Shown here in pieces: positions 21,801 to 34,440 of a stretch of DNA of 64,000 bases. The stretch comes from Nannochloropsis oceanica (taxonomy: Eukaryota > Sar > Eustigmatophyceae > Eustigmatales > Monodopsidaceae): contig CP038114.1 of NCBI GenBank assembly GCA_004519485.1, positions 310,001 through 374,000 of the forward strand, given 5' to 3'. Each line of letters starts with the position of its first letter. Position 1 is the first letter of the stretch. Made by a program: the position numbers and the translations under genes. A model generated the notes under the pieces. That model saw only the letters and a program-made list of their open reading frames with translations. It searched no databases and was not told the DNA's origin.

Positions 21801-23788
21801 GCGGCGGCGGCAGCGATAGCAAAAATAATAGCAACAGCCACAGCTACGATCCTCTATTCGATGACGTACCGGACCGAAGGTAAATGCTCTCCATATAGAT
21901 CTCTTCGCTGTTTGGTTTTTTAGGAAAGAGCTCCCATTTGGGTGCTTTTTAGCAAAGTCTGTCGGGTCAAATAAATCTCTGAGCTCAACAGCGAGACCTC
22001 TGCTTACTACCCTTGATCCATTCCCTTTCCCTCCCTCCCTTCCCCATCCTCCAACCATCAAAACAGAAATACTTCCAGTTTGAAGTGGTCCAAATATGGT
22101 GATGAGATACTACCGCTGTGGGTGGCTGACATGGACTTCCGGGCGCCACAATGTGTGATTGACGCGATGCACGCTCGGGCCGAGCACGGCGTCTACGGCT
22201 ACTCTGTTCCGAAAGAGGAGGTGACGATGGAGGTGATAAAGTACTTGAAACGGACGGCGCATTACCAGGTACGCAGCAGTTTTTATCTCCTCCGGTGTTG
22301 TTTTCCTCGTGTTATCCTACATATTATGGGTGCATTACAGTCTTGCCATACTGTGTAGATACTGGCACCTATCCTCACCCTTCCTTCCGTGCTTTTTCCT
22401 TTACTTTACTCTCCAACCACAGATTGAGCCCGACTGGATCGTCTGGAGCCATGGCCTGGTCCCTGCGCTCACTGTCGCCGCACGCATGGCTGGTGGGCCT
22501 GGGGATAGCGTGATGACCAACACTCCGATCTACCCTCCCTTCCTGTGGACCCCTAAAACCGCCGACATGACCACACTGCAAGTGCCCCTCAAATTTGAAG
22601 GAGAGGGGGGGGGGGGGCAATGGAGGATGGACATCGCGAAAATGGAAGAGATGGTGACGCCGACGACGAAAATGTTCACGCTTTGTAATCCTCACAATCC
22701 GGTGGGGAAGGTGTTTACAATTGAGGTACGGGTGGGGGGGGTGTCGAGGGCTTCAATTATCCATCGCCCTGCTTTTCATGTCCTTGTTTTTTCAAGGGAC
22801 AGGTATATATTCTTTCCGCCCTCCCTCCCTCCCTCCTCCCCCTCTTCACAGGAACTGCGGCAATTGGGTTATTTCTGCAAGCGTCATGACCTCATCCTTC
22901 TCTCCGACGAGATTTACCACGACCTGATCCTCGACCCAGCACTCACTCCCCACGTCCCCATCGCGGCCCTTGAAGACCCGGAGCTGATGAAAAGGACGAT
23001 TATCCTCCACGCCGCGAGCAAGACGTACAATGTGCCTGGCCTCTCATGCGCCTATGCCATCATTCCCGACCTCGCGCTTCGGACGCGGTTCAAAAAGGCC
23101 GCAAAGGGCTTTGTGACAGGTGAACAAATCGTGTCTTCATTTTAATTAACAAAACGTTTCTTTTATTTTTCAAATCGTCTAGGCTGGTTGGCTTTCGATT
23201 CCCAAGGTTTTGGGAAGGCTTACGCTTGCCTTTCTCTTCTCGTCGTCTTTTTGTTTTTGGTCCCCACTACCAGTCAAACCTTCAGTCACGCATTCCCATT
23301 ACCCTCCTGCACCGGCAACTAGAGCCAGGCATCCATATCTTCTCATCTTGCCCCCCCTCTCTCCCTTACCCTCTCCTTCCCAAGAAATCAACGCCTTCGG
23401 GTACGAATCCTTGTACGCGTCTTACACCGGAGGCGAATCCTGGCGTCAGTCGATGCTTTCCTACCTCAAGAGCAACAGGGACTTCCTCCACCACTTCTTT
23501 TCCACCCGCCTCCCCCTCCTGAAGCCCTACCCCAACCATGACGCCACCTACCTGCTGTGGGTGGATACTTCTGCTTTGGCACCTTATCTCAAGCAAGGAG
23601 AGGAGGCCGCAGAATTCTTCATGAGAGAGGCGAAGGTGGCTGTGTCGGACGGAAGGGACTTTGGAGCTAAGCACCACGTGAGGATTAATTTTGGATGTCC
23701 ACGCGCACGACTGCTGGAAGGGTTGGAAAAAATGGAAAAGGCCGTGAATGAGCTCGTGGCAGCCAGAGGAAAGAAAGAGGGAAAGTGA
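21467..23788 (+). CDS. PatB/MalY-type PLP C-S lyase (cystathionine beta-lyase-like)
   Basis: A 529-residue protein in five exons: 21467-21879, 22067-22268, 22423-22725, 22852-23119 and 23385-23788, all phases matching. It belongs to class I/II aminotransferases of the MalY/PatB branch, which cleave cystathionine or other Cys S-conjugates to thiol, pyruvate and ammonia. Signature pieces: LPLWVADMDF, GVYGYSVP, NPHNPVGK, LLSDEIYHDL, PLP lysine 363 in SKTYNVPGL, and a terminal VRINFGCPRARL. The N-terminus has a run of Leu ending PTMTPAF-LLPS, consistent with plastid import; a Ser-rich linker from an AGC repeat follows. A later in-frame ATG at the TPAF motif is an alternative start. It may supply homocysteine for methionine synthesis, but the substrate is not proven. 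Confidence 0.88.
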
Positions 23789-25398
23789 GAAGGGATGGAC
23801 CCGGGGGGGGAGGAAGGGAGGAAGAGGATGGGAGGGAGCTGGAAAGGGTTATCTTTAATGTATGGGAACGAGAAATGCATAACTCTAAATAGATGGGCCT
23901 TATGGCATGTTTGGCGTCGCGCAAGAACAAGATGTCGGCACGATGTGCATCAAATCAGCTGGATTTTTCCTTTTTTTTCTCCGTTTTTTTTTGTAATTGC
24001 TGGGCTGATCAACCGACGCAAGAGAATTGGCGTTGTATCGAAGGCACTAAAACAGCATCGAAATAGCAGCAAGGTTTGAAACGGTGAGGCTGGTCATCGT
24101 ATACCGGCACCCGATCCTCGTTCAGCTCGGTCGCCGGCTTGGAGCCTCCTCCGCAGCTCGTTTGGCCCACACGCCCACAGATCTCGAGGCCGAACAAAAA
24201 GGAATGGCCATCAGGGACCGCATTCTCGACCAAAACACACACGTCTTCCTCCTTTCGTTGTGTCCACAGTCCTGGATGTAGATCCTATGTTCTTGGGGTT
24301 TGGAGAAACAAGGCCGGAGCTTATTATTTTGTTGCTCGACGGGCACATCTTGCAAGCCCGAGCAAGCAAAAAAAGACGGCTTGCTTCATCGTCGCCCACA
24401 ATATCTTTTGCCTTCAAAGAAGGCCCTTTGAGACCTCCAAGACCACAGTACCACTTCTGTCACTTTTACCAGGCCCACTTAATTATGAATGTCTCATTTC
24501 CCTCAGATTTGGGTATGGGCGTATGGCAACGCAGTGTGCCGGGGATGTCGCCAGCGGCGACGCCAGCTGCTGACTCCCAATTTCTGAAAGAAATTTCCAT
24601 TTCGCGAGACACCGCAAGGACTCCTCCCGCACATTTACGCCTGTTTACCTGGTGGCTGTTTCGTCTCAGTTCCTCCCTTTCGTGTGCATGACGTTTGAAT
24701 CGGAGATATCTGTCGACTGCGACGTGCAACAGCATGCAATAAGGAGAAAGGTTGTGCTTCCCTTCTCGGACTCGCTCCTGTCGGGGCACGGGGCGGGCAG
24801 CTTACTGAATCCCCCCCAACCGACTCACGAATCCACCCCGCCCTCACAATAACAGGTATATCCCGTCCACTCCCCTTGCCGCTGTCTAGCGTGGTAGGGT
24901 GCCCTCCACGGCGCTAGAACGACCAGCCCGACGAGACGGATCAGACCACCGCATACTCGTCCTCGTCCCATCACCCCAACAAGAAAGCACCCAACCGCCT
25001 AAACACGCGCGCCTACAGCCCTTCACGCGTCCTCTCAAACGCCATTCTTGGTGCTTTTCGTCCTTTGTGAGCGCGGCGCTCCGCGTACTCCTCCTCCACC
25101 TTTTTCTCCTCAATCTCCACACGACCGCGCCGGTCGTGCCTTGTTTGGTTGTTTCCCAAAAAATAGACTAGCATTATTTCGCTCAAGATCCTCCTCCGAA
25201 TTGCAAGCAGCAGTAATAGACAAGCAGTCAAAGATCTTCTCTGAGCCACAACTACAACTTAACTGGCTGACCCTTTCGCCGCCGCCTCCACCTCCTTCTC
25301 TACCACCGTCTCCTCCTCCCACTCCTCCTCTTCCTCCTGCTTTACCACACCCGTCCCTCCATCATCATCAATTTTTTTTAAAAAAAGCAGAGAAAGGA
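23789..25398. other. Long intergenic region upstream of the PI4-kinase
   Basis: About 1.6 kb. Short open frames on both strands (for example near 24084-24690) match nothing I know and lack codon character. The frame of the kinase is open back to 25048 without an ATG, so 25048-25398 is likely 5' UTR; it ends in CTCC/CTTCC pyrimidine and an A-run just before the start. Confidence 0.4.
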
Positions 25399-27485
25399 AT
25401 GCCCAAAGACCTCTCCGTCCTCAAGTTTGGCTCCAGTCTTAGTAGCCCCCGCGCCGCCAGTCTCTCGACCCCTCGCCGTGACACCACCCCCTCCTCCTCT
25501 GCCGCCGCCCTGGCCCGCCTCGGAATAAATATGAATTTGAAAATGAGCAGCAGCAGCAGCAGCAGCAGCAGCAGTGGTAGTAACAGCAGCAGTAGTATCA
25601 GTAGCAGCAGCAGGTCAGCCTCCCCTTTCTCGAACCCCTCTTTCACCCGAAGCAGCGACTTGGCAACCAACCCCACTCTGATGCGTCTAGGCGGTGGAAG
25701 CGCCTTCCCTCCCCCTTCCTCCTCCTCTTCTTCCTCCTCCTCCCCCTGCCTCAACGCTTCCTCTCAAGCATGTGATGTGTCTTCTTCCTCTTGCACCTCC
25801 TCCTCCGCTGCCGCCGCGCTGGCTTTCAACCGACAATTTAATGAATTAGAAATTTTTTCTCAATCTTCGTCCCAGCCCACTTCTTCCTCCTATGCTGCTT
25901 CCCAAGGCTCTCCCACCTCGGTCTTCTCTGCTTATCTTGAACAGGAGCAACAGCAAGAGCAGCAGTGTCTTTCCCTCTCCTCCTCCTCCTTTTCCTCTCC
26001 TTCGTCTTGCGCCAAGCATGCCGTACCTCCCCTCCCCTCCCTCCTCCCCGCCAACACCACTCTTCGACTCCTCCGCCGTGCCCACTCCTCCTCTCCCCTT
26101 CCCCCTGCTCCTCCTCGCTCCCCCTCCCCCACCTTCTCGCCTTCCCTCTTCCTCTCGCCTAATGACCTGAAGGCCGACTCCACCCCCTGCTCCTCCTCCC
26201 CTCCTCCCACCCCCCTCCCGCTTCAATTCCTCCCCCTCCCCTCCAACCCCAATCAACCCTGCTCTGCTACCGCCCTCCGTGTCTTGCTTAAACGTCAGCG
26301 TACTTTGGACGATCCTCTCTCCACTTCCACCGCCAACAACAGTAGCAGCAGGGACAACAACAACTACAACAAAAACAACAGCAGCAGCAGCAGCAGCAGC
26401 AGCAGTGCAATCGTGAGCGGGAACGTGAGCGATTCCTCTTTCTCCGCGTCCTGTTCCTTCACTCCCTCCCTCCCTTTCTCCATCCCCCGTCACTCCTCCA
26501 CCTCCTCCTTCAAACCCAAATGTACTTGGGCCATCCCCCCCTCTCTCCCTTCCTCCTCTTCCTCCTCTTCCTATCCTTCCTCCCTCCTCCTCAAGCACCT
26601 TACCCACGACGTAGAGAAAGGCCTTCAAGCGGGAAATGCTTTAATCATGGCAGATATCTCGTGCTCGGGCGCCTATTTCTGTCGGAATGCCTGCGGTAGA
26701 CTCATAGGTGTGTTCAAACCCATTGACGAAGAACCGTATGCCGTGAACAACCCCAGAGAAGAGTACCGTTATCGAGAGAGGGAGGGATGGAGTGATGCAG
26801 GCAGTACTCCGATTGAGGAGTCGTCCGGGCATTATACGCGGGCGAGTGCTGCGGGAGGGACGAAGGGAGGAAAGGGAGGAGGAAGGATGAAGGTAGGGGT
26901 TGCGCCCGGAGAGGCAGCAGTGAGGGAAGCAACAGCGTTTGTGTTGGACGATGGCTTTGCAGGCGTCCCTGCCACTATTCTAGTCTCTTTATGTGCCCCC
27001 CGTCTACAGCAGCAGCAGCCGCAGGGGCATTCCTCGTCTCATCACGACCTGTCCCTGCCATCTCTTCCTCCCCTCCGCAAAACCACCAGCGTAGGCCCAG
27101 GTCTTCCTCTTTCCCTTCCTCCCTCCTTCCCCCACCCTCCGCTCTACCCCCACTCGAGCAACAACAGCAATCGCAGCAGCAGCAGGGCCAAGGTAGGCTC
27201 TCTGCAGCAGTATGTGCGCCATGTTGGTTGTGCGGAAGATTATGGTCCCCGTCGTTTTAATCTGGAAGACGCCCAACGCGTGGCCTTGTTGGATCTGAGG
27301 TTATTGAACAGCGACAGGAATGGGGGCAATATCCTCGTGGCCCCGTTAGAGATGATGTTTCTCGGGGGGGAGGGGGGGAAGGAAGGAGAGAATGACGGAC
27401 GGGGGAGGGAATTGTTGCCATTGTTTGGGTCGACGGTGGCGGGGGCGACAGCCTTGACGATGACGGGGGAGAGGAAGCAGCATCA

Positions 27486-27516
<31 letters not shown>

Positions 27517-27958
27517 TGGTGGTGGAAGGAGAACCGCAACTATGATGAAGGTAGCCTAGAGGACTCTTTTCACCTTGATCCGAAGCAGCAGCAGCGTTCT
27601 TCCAACGCTTCTCCCCTCCCCCTCACCCTCTCTTCCTCCTTCTCCTCCTCCGACGGTGGGAACCGAGGGAAGAGAGCGACCAGCCTGAGTACTCCTGCTT
27701 CCCCCGCGGGCTTAAGGAGGATCCACTCCACCGGACCCTTTGAAGTAATGGGAGGGAGGAAAGGAAGGGTAGATGGAGGGTTAGACCACTGCCCTTCTCC
27801 TTTCAAGGCCCGACGGCCCGCCCTCCTGCTTTCTTCCTCCTCCTCATCCTCTTCTCTGTCCTCCCTCCCTCCCTCGTCCTCCCCCTCATCCTCCCCGCGA
27901 CGAGCACACAGTCGGCATCGACTGTTGCGACGGGCCACAAGAAACGCCGCCACTGCCG

Positions 27959-27997
<39 letters not shown>

Positions 27998-28752
27998 GTA
28001 GCAGTAACCTGTGTGTCAGCCCCTCCCCTCTAGTCGGGGAGTACCAACCCCATGACCAGGGAGGGAGGGAGAAGTGGCAACGAGGGAAGGAGGGAGGGAA
28101 GGAAAACTCTCTACGTCTGTTGCCCATCGATCACGGGTTCTGCTTACCCCACCCGTTAATGCTCGAAGACATTGAGCTCTGCTGGCATCACTGGCCCCAA
28201 GCCAAGGCTTTCCTCCCTCCCTCCCTCCGCCGGTACCTCCTGTCCTTGAACGTGGAGGAGGATATTCGCAGGGTGAAAATGTGTCTGGGCGACAGGAGGA
28301 AGGACAAGGGAGAGGGCTTGCCCCCGGCATCTTTCCTGACCCTGAGGATCGGAACGGCACTGGTGCAGCAGGGGTTGTTGCTGGGGTGGGAGGAGGAGGA
28401 GGAGGAGGAGGAGGAGGAGGAACTGGACGGGGATGAGGGAGAGGGTCAGGGGATGGAGGGAGGGAAGGAGAGCAGGTTGACGTTGCATGACTTGGCAGGG
28501 GTGGTGATGAGGGAAGAGGGACCAGAGCGACCGAGTCGGTTGGAAAGAGTGATTGAGACGACGTACCATGCACTGGTTGCGGAGGTGTCCTCTCTCCCTT
28601 CCCCCCGTCCTAGTCCTCCCACATTGAAGTGGGGGGGATTGGTGGAGGATGAAACCTATCACGGGCGGTTCATGGATTTGTTTAAGCCACGACTGCAGGT
28701 GTTATTGGAAAGGGTGGTTGAGGAGAAGAGGGAGGGAGGGAGAGAGGGATAG
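25399..28752 (+). CDS. Phosphatidylinositol 4-kinase, type II / gamma-like
   Basis: A single-exon protein of 1117 residues with a PI3/4-kinase catalytic domain closest to plant PI4K-gamma and type II PI4K. The N-terminal 400 residues are Ser/Pro runs. The kinase N-lobe includes SGAYFCRN, the lysine strand GRLIGVFKPIDEEP, and GEAAVREATAFVLD. The catalytic loop is LLNSDRNGGNIL (Asp 639), and the metal-binding motif is PIDHGFCLP (Asp 911). ELCWHHWPQA follows, as in PI4K-gamma. Between the loop and DHG lie about 270 residues of Ser/Gln/Arg-rich filler where relatives have about 20. Another Gly/Ser insertion follows VNNPREEYR. Plant PI4K-gamma members may phosphorylate proteins rather than lipids, so the substrate is uncertain. 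The start is the first ATG in frame. Confidence 0.85.
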
Positions 28753-30027
28753 GCTTGAGCTGGACTGGATGTGCAAACTATATGTCATATTTGTGCTATA
28801 TCTGTGTAAAACGGAATGTGAAGAGGAAAAGCTGGAGGGAGGGAGGGATTGCATTATTGTGAGTAATGACAGACCAATCAGTTAATTGAAGCCTTATGTG
28901 CGCTTTTATGTCTCTGTTTGTGCGCGTACATGCGTGCGTGTGTCGTCAGTGGCGTGAGTGGTGAAGCGTGTGAAGCAGGGTATAGTGAAAAATCGAATAA
29001 AAAATAAAAATATGGACAGATAGGATATAAAATGTACAACAAGAGCAACGACAAACTGAATAGCGAGGGAGATGAGACACTAATAAAAAGAGAAAAAAAC
29101 GAAGTCTGGAAATGAAGCTGGAATGGTCCGCCTTATGAAGAACAAGAACAAGATCATGTCAAATATTTTACATTCTACCAATAGACGGACACGAAAAATT
29201 GGACACGGAAGGGATGAGATACTAAAGCAGCATTAGAGCCTAGGCAAAGCAAGCAATGCACAGATACCACAACAGGCGGCTTTGTGTAACAAACAAAAAA
29301 CATTGATAACAAGGACCACGAACACCGGGGCAAAGAAAGGGGGAAATTGATTTTTGAAATTGATGTTTTATAAAAGTCACAAAAAACCCTAAGCTCTTCA
29401 TGCTTTGTCTCGTCGTCGTATGATTTTGGTGTGGTTTACTATTCATGTGCTTCTTTCTATTATTTTTTCCCCTGCATGGGCCACTTCCGTCAAAATACCT
29501 GAACAATGTAAGCTTCCTCAAACTTAGCTTCCGATCACTAGGATTGCGGTGTCCCGTACAAGGATTGAACATGAATCGACTTTTCCTCGTGGTTAATGCC
29601 ACCTTACAATCTTATGGAAGTGCGACGCTAGATTGATATTGAAGTCACGTGTACTGTCCAGTAAGGTCTCAAACTGGCCGCATTTCGGACCTCACAGGTT
29701 GAAGCAGGCTATCAATGTTTTCCTCCATGGCCAAAGCAACAGATAAGTGGCAAGCCGTAAACCATTTACGTGAAGAGAGCAAACATTAGCAAAGTTCTTG
29801 ACATGCCCCTTTTGTATCTCACGCGGAACATCCCTCGCACCGGTGCGTTCCGTCACCGCGTTCGCCGTGCTTCGCTCGCCTAGCCTCGCACTCCGAGTTG
29901 TCCTCCACCATGCCCTCACGACGCATTCACAAGTCTTCTTGTTCAACCCATTCCATCCAATCACGCCACTATTGACCATACAGGACCCACGTAAGTCCCG
30001 ACCCCCTTCACGCGAATAACGGAGAGA
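28753..30027. other. Intergenic region with TAF13 leader
   Basis: About 1.3 kb, AT-rich between 28900 and 29400. It holds the 3' end of the kinase transcript and the TAF13 promoter. An ACG|GTAAGT-like donor near 29992 suggests a 5' UTR intron possibility. A tRNA-like hairpin near 29545-29640 was considered and rejected. Confidence 0.4.
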
Positions 30028-30783
30028 ATGGCCGGCCGCGGCAGCAACCTTTCGACCTCTCAACAAGCCATCTCGGCCGCCCCCCCCCAAAAGAAAGAAA
30101 AGGGTCTGCAAAATGACTTGGTGAAGATGGTGTACGGGTACGGAGACGAAAAACAGCCCATGCAGGAGTCAATCGACCTGTTGGACAGTCTGGTGAAGGA
30201 GTACTTGGAGGAAATGTGCCTGCAGGTGAATTACATGGGATGCGAGGGGGGAGAAGAGGGTTGCGATATGTATGAAGCCGTTCCGGTTTGGCCTGTGGAC
30301 GACAGGCATACTTGTCTGCCGGCATATTTTGTATCTATGTGATGGCTGACTGATGGGGCTGTGGTCGCAATTCCTCATGGAAGTCTGGTAATGGGGTAAT
30401 GGCAAAGCAGATCGGTAGTGATGATGCTTGATCTATCTGCGCACGTCTCTTCCATCTGGGAATGACTGAATTGTTTTTTTTGCGCTCGGATCTTTCAAGG
30501 TTCTCGCTCACTCGGTATGATGTTGTAAAAAGACAATTTTCCCCCACATACACAACCAACCTATCAGCCTCCTTCCCTCCCTCCCTCCCTCCCTCCCTCC
30601 CTCCCCTTCGCACAGGCCTACGAAGTTGCCTTACTCTCCCAACGCGACGTCCAGACCAGCGATTTTATTTTCTTGATCCGCAAGGACGTTCGGCGCTACA
30701 AACGAATGAAAGATTTACTCGAAGCAGACGAGGAGCTGCGTGATGCCCGTGACCCGAAAGTGAAGAAACTAACCGAGGCTTAG
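30028..30783 (+). CDS. TAF13: Transcription initiation factor TFIID subunit 13
   Basis: A 121-residue protein in exons 30028-30225 and 30616-30783 (phase 0). TAF13 is a histone-fold subunit that pairs with TAF11 inside TFIID for RNA polymerase II initiation. Family marks are LVKMVYGYGDEKQPMQESID, LLDSLVKEYLEEM, and after the intron the second half of the fold with VQTSDFIFLIRKDVRRYKRM and KDLLEADEELRDAR. The length is close to that of yeast and human cores. The 390-base intron ends in an array of CCCT repeats directly before CGCACAG. The 26 residues before the fold are polar and probably disordered. Confidence 0.95.
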
Positions 30784-31602
30784 GGGAGGAAGAGATAAAT
30801 GGATGGAGGGAGGACTAAATCAGCAGATGCATGTATATAGGGTAGCCGAGGCGACCAGGTCAACATAAATTGGACAAGCGTAGATCCGCCGCAACATCAA
30901 TTTTAAATCACCTCTTGGCTTTTTCTTCTTCTTCTTCTTCTTCTTCTTCTTCTTCTTCTTCTTCTTCTTCTTCTTCTTCTTCTTCTTCTTCATCTTCATC
31001 TTCTTCTTCTTCTTCTTCTTCTTCTTCTTCTTCTTCTTCTTCTTCTTCTCCTCCTTCTCTGGTCATTATTGTAGGTTATGAGGGTGTCGATGTGCTCAAT
31101 TTGTTTTACACCTCCACATTGTCCTTTTTGCCACTCCTTTCGCCTTCTATCTTCTGCTTTGTACCCGCTCTCAGCTCATTACACAAACACGACCATCACA
31201 GGATGGAGACACGCCTTCTGTCCTCTTCCCTTGGCAGGCAGGCTCTTTCTGTCCTGGATTATCCTCCTGGGCTGTTGTTTCCTATCTAGCCTTCCCCTTA
31301 CGATTTTCAATGTCTCCTCTCCTTCTCTTTCTTCATCTACTTCTGCGCTTTCCTCAACCCCCTGTAGGCTGTCCTCGTCGTTATCACTCACTCACGCACC
31401 ACGTCCCACACGGAGACTATAGTCATCATCATGCATGTTTGAACTTCGCTTTCAATTCATTTCATTTCAAGCATAGCAATCTTCTCGTCCCCCCACCCTC
31501 CTTCCTTCCCACATCTCTTCTCTACCGTTCGCGACTCTTCCAAAGCGATCTCCCATCCACTGCCCACCCACCCATCCCCATTCCCTCCCTCCCCTGCTCG
31601 CT
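30784..31602. other. Intergenic region with TTC microsatellite
   Basis: Between the convergent TAF13 and tryptophan synthase genes. It contains the TTC array listed below. An open frame made by the array (poly-Ser) is not believed. Confidence 0.5.
30922..31049. repeat. (TTC)n microsatellite
   Basis: About 128 bases of CTT/TTC repeats with a short CATCTTCATC interruption near 30990. Non-coding, downstream of TAF13. Confidence 0.95.
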
Positions 31603-33858
31603 CTACCTAAAGATGTTATCTAAATTGACCCCCAAGGCCTTCGCCACTGTGATCATATCCTTATCCCCTCGCCCGCACAAGTTCATTAGCACCACCGCGT
31701 CCTTGGGCAACTTTTTCGCCTCCTCAATCGCCGTGAACAGGGCATGACTCGGCTCCAACGCCGGGATAATCCCTTCGGTCTTACAAAGCATCTTAAACCC
31801 TTCCAGCGCCTGCTTGTCAGTCACCGCCACATACGTCGCCCGTCCCGAGTCCTTCAAAAATGCATGCTCAGGCCCCACTCCCGGGTAATCTAATCCCGCA
31901 CTGATCGAGTGCGTCTCCAATATCTGTCCATCTCCATCCTGCTGCAAATATGTCCTTGTGCCGTGCAACACTCCCGGTCGGCCCATACTCAATGTCGCTG
32001 AGTTCTTCCCATCCAACCCCTCTCCTCCCGCCTCGGCCCCCACCAGCCTCACACTCTCGTCCTCTCTAAACGGATGGAACATACCAATGGCATTGGACCC
32101 CCCCCCCACGCATGCCACTACGACGTCAGGGAGCCTTCCCTTCATCTCCAAAATCTGCTCCCGGGCCTCCTTCCCGATGATAGACTGGAAATCCCTTACA
32201 ATGGTAGGAAAGGGGTGAGGTCCAATGGCCGAGCCGATCAGGTAATGCGTCGTCCTCACGTTGGTCACCCAGTCACGCATCGCTTCATTGATGGCGTCTT
32301 TCAGGGTGCGGGAGCCGCTCTCCACAGGAACAACCGTTGCGCCCAACATCTTCATTCGGAAGACATTCAAAGCCTGCCGTTCACAATCCGCCGCGCCCAT
32401 GTAAATGATGCATTCCATGTCCATCAAAGCGCACACAGTCGCCGTTGCCACCCCATGCTGCCCTGCTCCCGTCTCAGCAATAATTCTCCGTTTTCCCAAC
32501 CGTTTCGCCAGTAACGCCTGTCCCACCGCGTTGTTGATCTTATGAGCCCCCGTATGCGCCAGCTCCTCCCGTTTCAACCAAATCTCCGCCCCACCCACCA
32601 CCTCTGTCAGTCTCTTGGCAAAGTACATGGGCGTTGGCCCTCCAATATACTGCTTGCGGAAGAAGGCAATCTCCTCGTGAAACGACGGGTCCGCCAACGC
32701 CTTAGTATAAGCCTCTTCCAACTCCCTGTGGGCCTCCACCAAGGTCTCAGGGATATATCGGCCACCGAACTGGCCAAAATGACGATGCGTCACGTCCCTC
32801 TCCTCAGCCTTCTCCTCCCCCGCGGCCTTCCCATTTCCGTTCATCCCCTCATGACTCACTCGCCCGGCATCTCCCGCACCCCCCGGCTTTCCCGCCCCTG
32901 CTTTCAACTCCCTGATAAATCCTTCCACCTTCTTCGCCCTCGCCTCGCTGCTCGCCTCCGGTCCCGCCGAATCAATCGCATTCAATATCGCACTTCCCAC
33001 CACCACACCATCCGCAAGCTTTGCGACCTGTTGCACATGCTCCGGGGTTGAGATACCGAAACCCACCGCCAATTCCTTATCCGTCACCGCCCTAATCCTC
33101 CCAAGAAATTCCTTCAGATCGACAGGTACGTCGTTCCTTGAACCCGTCACACCTGTCAAAGAGACGCAATAACAAAAGCTACCGGCGCTTTGAGCCAGGT
33201 AGGCCAAACGGTGATCGGCACTAGTAGGAGTCAGCAGGGGGACATACGACAGAGCACGACTCTGGCAATGCTTGATAAATTCCGCCCCTTCTTCCGGTGG
33301 CAAATCCACAACAATAAAACCATCACCACCCGCAGCGGCCAGGTCGTCCATGAGCTTCTCCGAGCCGTAGTTGAGAAATGGATTAAAGTACCCCATTAAC
33401 ACCACGGGGATCGTCAGGCCCTGCGCCCGTGCTGCTTTGATGTAATCGAGGCAGTCGGGAAGGCGGACTTTGTTTCGCAAGGCCACCTCACTGGCACGTT
33501 GAATGGTTGTGCCGTCCGCTTGAGGGTCGGTGAAAGGGACGCCCAGCTCGATGACATCGGCTCCGCCGCTTTGCAGGGCAAGGAGGAGGGGTATGGTGTC
33601 ATCGCGAGTAGGATAGCCAGCCGTAATGAAAGCAACAAGAGTAGCCGTGCCCTTGCTGCGGGCCTCAGCGAAGGCTTCGACGAGCCGGGCGTTGCCTCGG
33701 TCGTTGGAGTTGGACATGGTTGCTTGTGACGAGGGTGGTGGTATAGTGGGCTTTGGATTTGGGGCGGCGAAAGCGGTGGTCTGGAGCGGCAAGAGACACA
33801 GCAGCAGTAGCAACAAGCAGGCTATGATGAGGAGGAAAGGGTTTCCCGTGCTCGGCAT
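31603..33858 (-). CDS. Bifunctional tryptophan synthase, alpha-beta fusion, plastid-type
   Basis: A single-exon fusion of 751 residues. It makes tryptophan from indole-glycerol phosphate and serine; the alpha part releases indole and the beta part joins it to serine with PLP. The signal peptide ([21 protein letters not shown]) is followed by FAAP, the plastid-import Ala-Phe motif. The alpha domain (about 55-320) has Glu 104 and Asp 115 in [13 protein letters not shown], the two catalytic acids. A Gly/Glu-rich linker (about 320-355) leads to beta, which has [13 protein letters not shown] lysine 440 in [31 protein letters not shown] and the closing LCGRGDKD. All key residues are intact. The alpha-then-beta order matches the fungal TRP5 enzyme and is also known from stramenopiles; bacteria and plants usually keep them apart. 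Confidence 0.97.
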   Translation of the reverse strand: MPSTGNPFLLIIACLLLLLLCLLPLQTTAFAAPNPKPTIPPPSSQATMSNSNDRGNARLVEAFAEARSKGTATLVAFITAGYPTRDDTIPLLLALQSGGADVIELGVPFTDPQADGTTIQRASEVALRNKVRLPDCLDYIKAARAQGLTIPVVLMGYFNPFLNYGSEKLMDDLAAAGGDGFIVVDLPPEEGAEFIKHCQSRALSYVPLLTPTSADHRLAYLAQSAGSFCYCVSLTGVTGSRNDVPVDLKEFLGRIRAVTDKELAVGFGISTPEHVQQVAKLADGVVVGSAILNAIDSAGPEASSEARAKKVEGFIRELKAGAGKPGGAGDAGRVSHEGMNGNGKAAGEEKAEERDVTHRHFGQFGGRYIPETLVEAHRELEEAYTKALADPSFHEEIAFFRKQYIGGPTPMYFAKRLTEVVGGAEIWLKREELAHTGAHKINNAVGQALLAKRLGKRRIIAETGAGQHGVATATVCALMDMECIIYMGAADCERQALNVFRMKMLGATVVPVESGSRTLKDAINEAMRDWVTNVRTTHYLIGSAIGPHPFPTIVRDFQSIIGKEAREQILEMKGRLPDVVVACVGGGSNAIGMFHPFREDESVRLVGAEAGGEGLDGKNSATLSMGRPGVLHGTRTYLQQDGDGQILETHSISAGLDYPGVGPEHAFLKDSGRATYVAVTDKQALEGFKMLCKTEGIIPALEPSHALFTAIEEAKKLPKDAVVLMNLCGRGDKDMITVAKALGVNLDNIFR

Positions 33859-34440
33859 GCACTGTGGTGGTTATGAAGGTCGAGAGAGACGAAATGGGAC
33901 AAGGGGTGAGATCGATTAACCGATGAAGTGCACCGAACAGAGCGCTTGGCCCTACACCAAATTTGTATAGGCATCTCCTGTAATCCACACACAAGAGTGG
34001 AAGATTCCCTATTACTGCTGCAGAGGTGTGCACTATGCGAAAGGGGCAGGCTGTGTGATGTGAGGTGGCTAAGGGTGTGTAAGAGGAGGCAGGAGGATAC
34101 TCATTCGGCAACAGCGTGTGTGTGTGGAGCCCAGACATCGACACTGAGGAGGTTGACCAGAGGCAAAAAACTATAAGCAATATACTAAGAGCCAATCACA
34201 TGAAAGCGGGGTGTCCTTGTTCTTGTGCTTGGGTCGTCCGTAGCTGCGCTTGCCGTGTTGGGTGGTTGATGTAGTGAGGTTTGTGGCGGCGGAGGAGCGA
34301 TGGCCCATTTCTTTTTTTGGGCATTCGGACTTGTGCTGTGATATTTTCAGCTGAGCCCTTTCAACGACATGTGTTACTACTCAAACGTCAATGACCGTAA
34401 AACATTAGAAGAAGGCAACTGGGAAAAAAATAATGAGGCG

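Noticed and set aside
29545-29640. tRNA-like stretch on the minus strand with a TTCAATC loop
   Set aside because: Neither the T-stem nor an acceptor stem pairs, and the GTGG/CCAC hairpin has a six-base loop. Not a tRNA.
30870-31289. Open frame with a run of more than 40 Ser
   Set aside because: It is a TTC microsatellite read in one frame, with no support around it.
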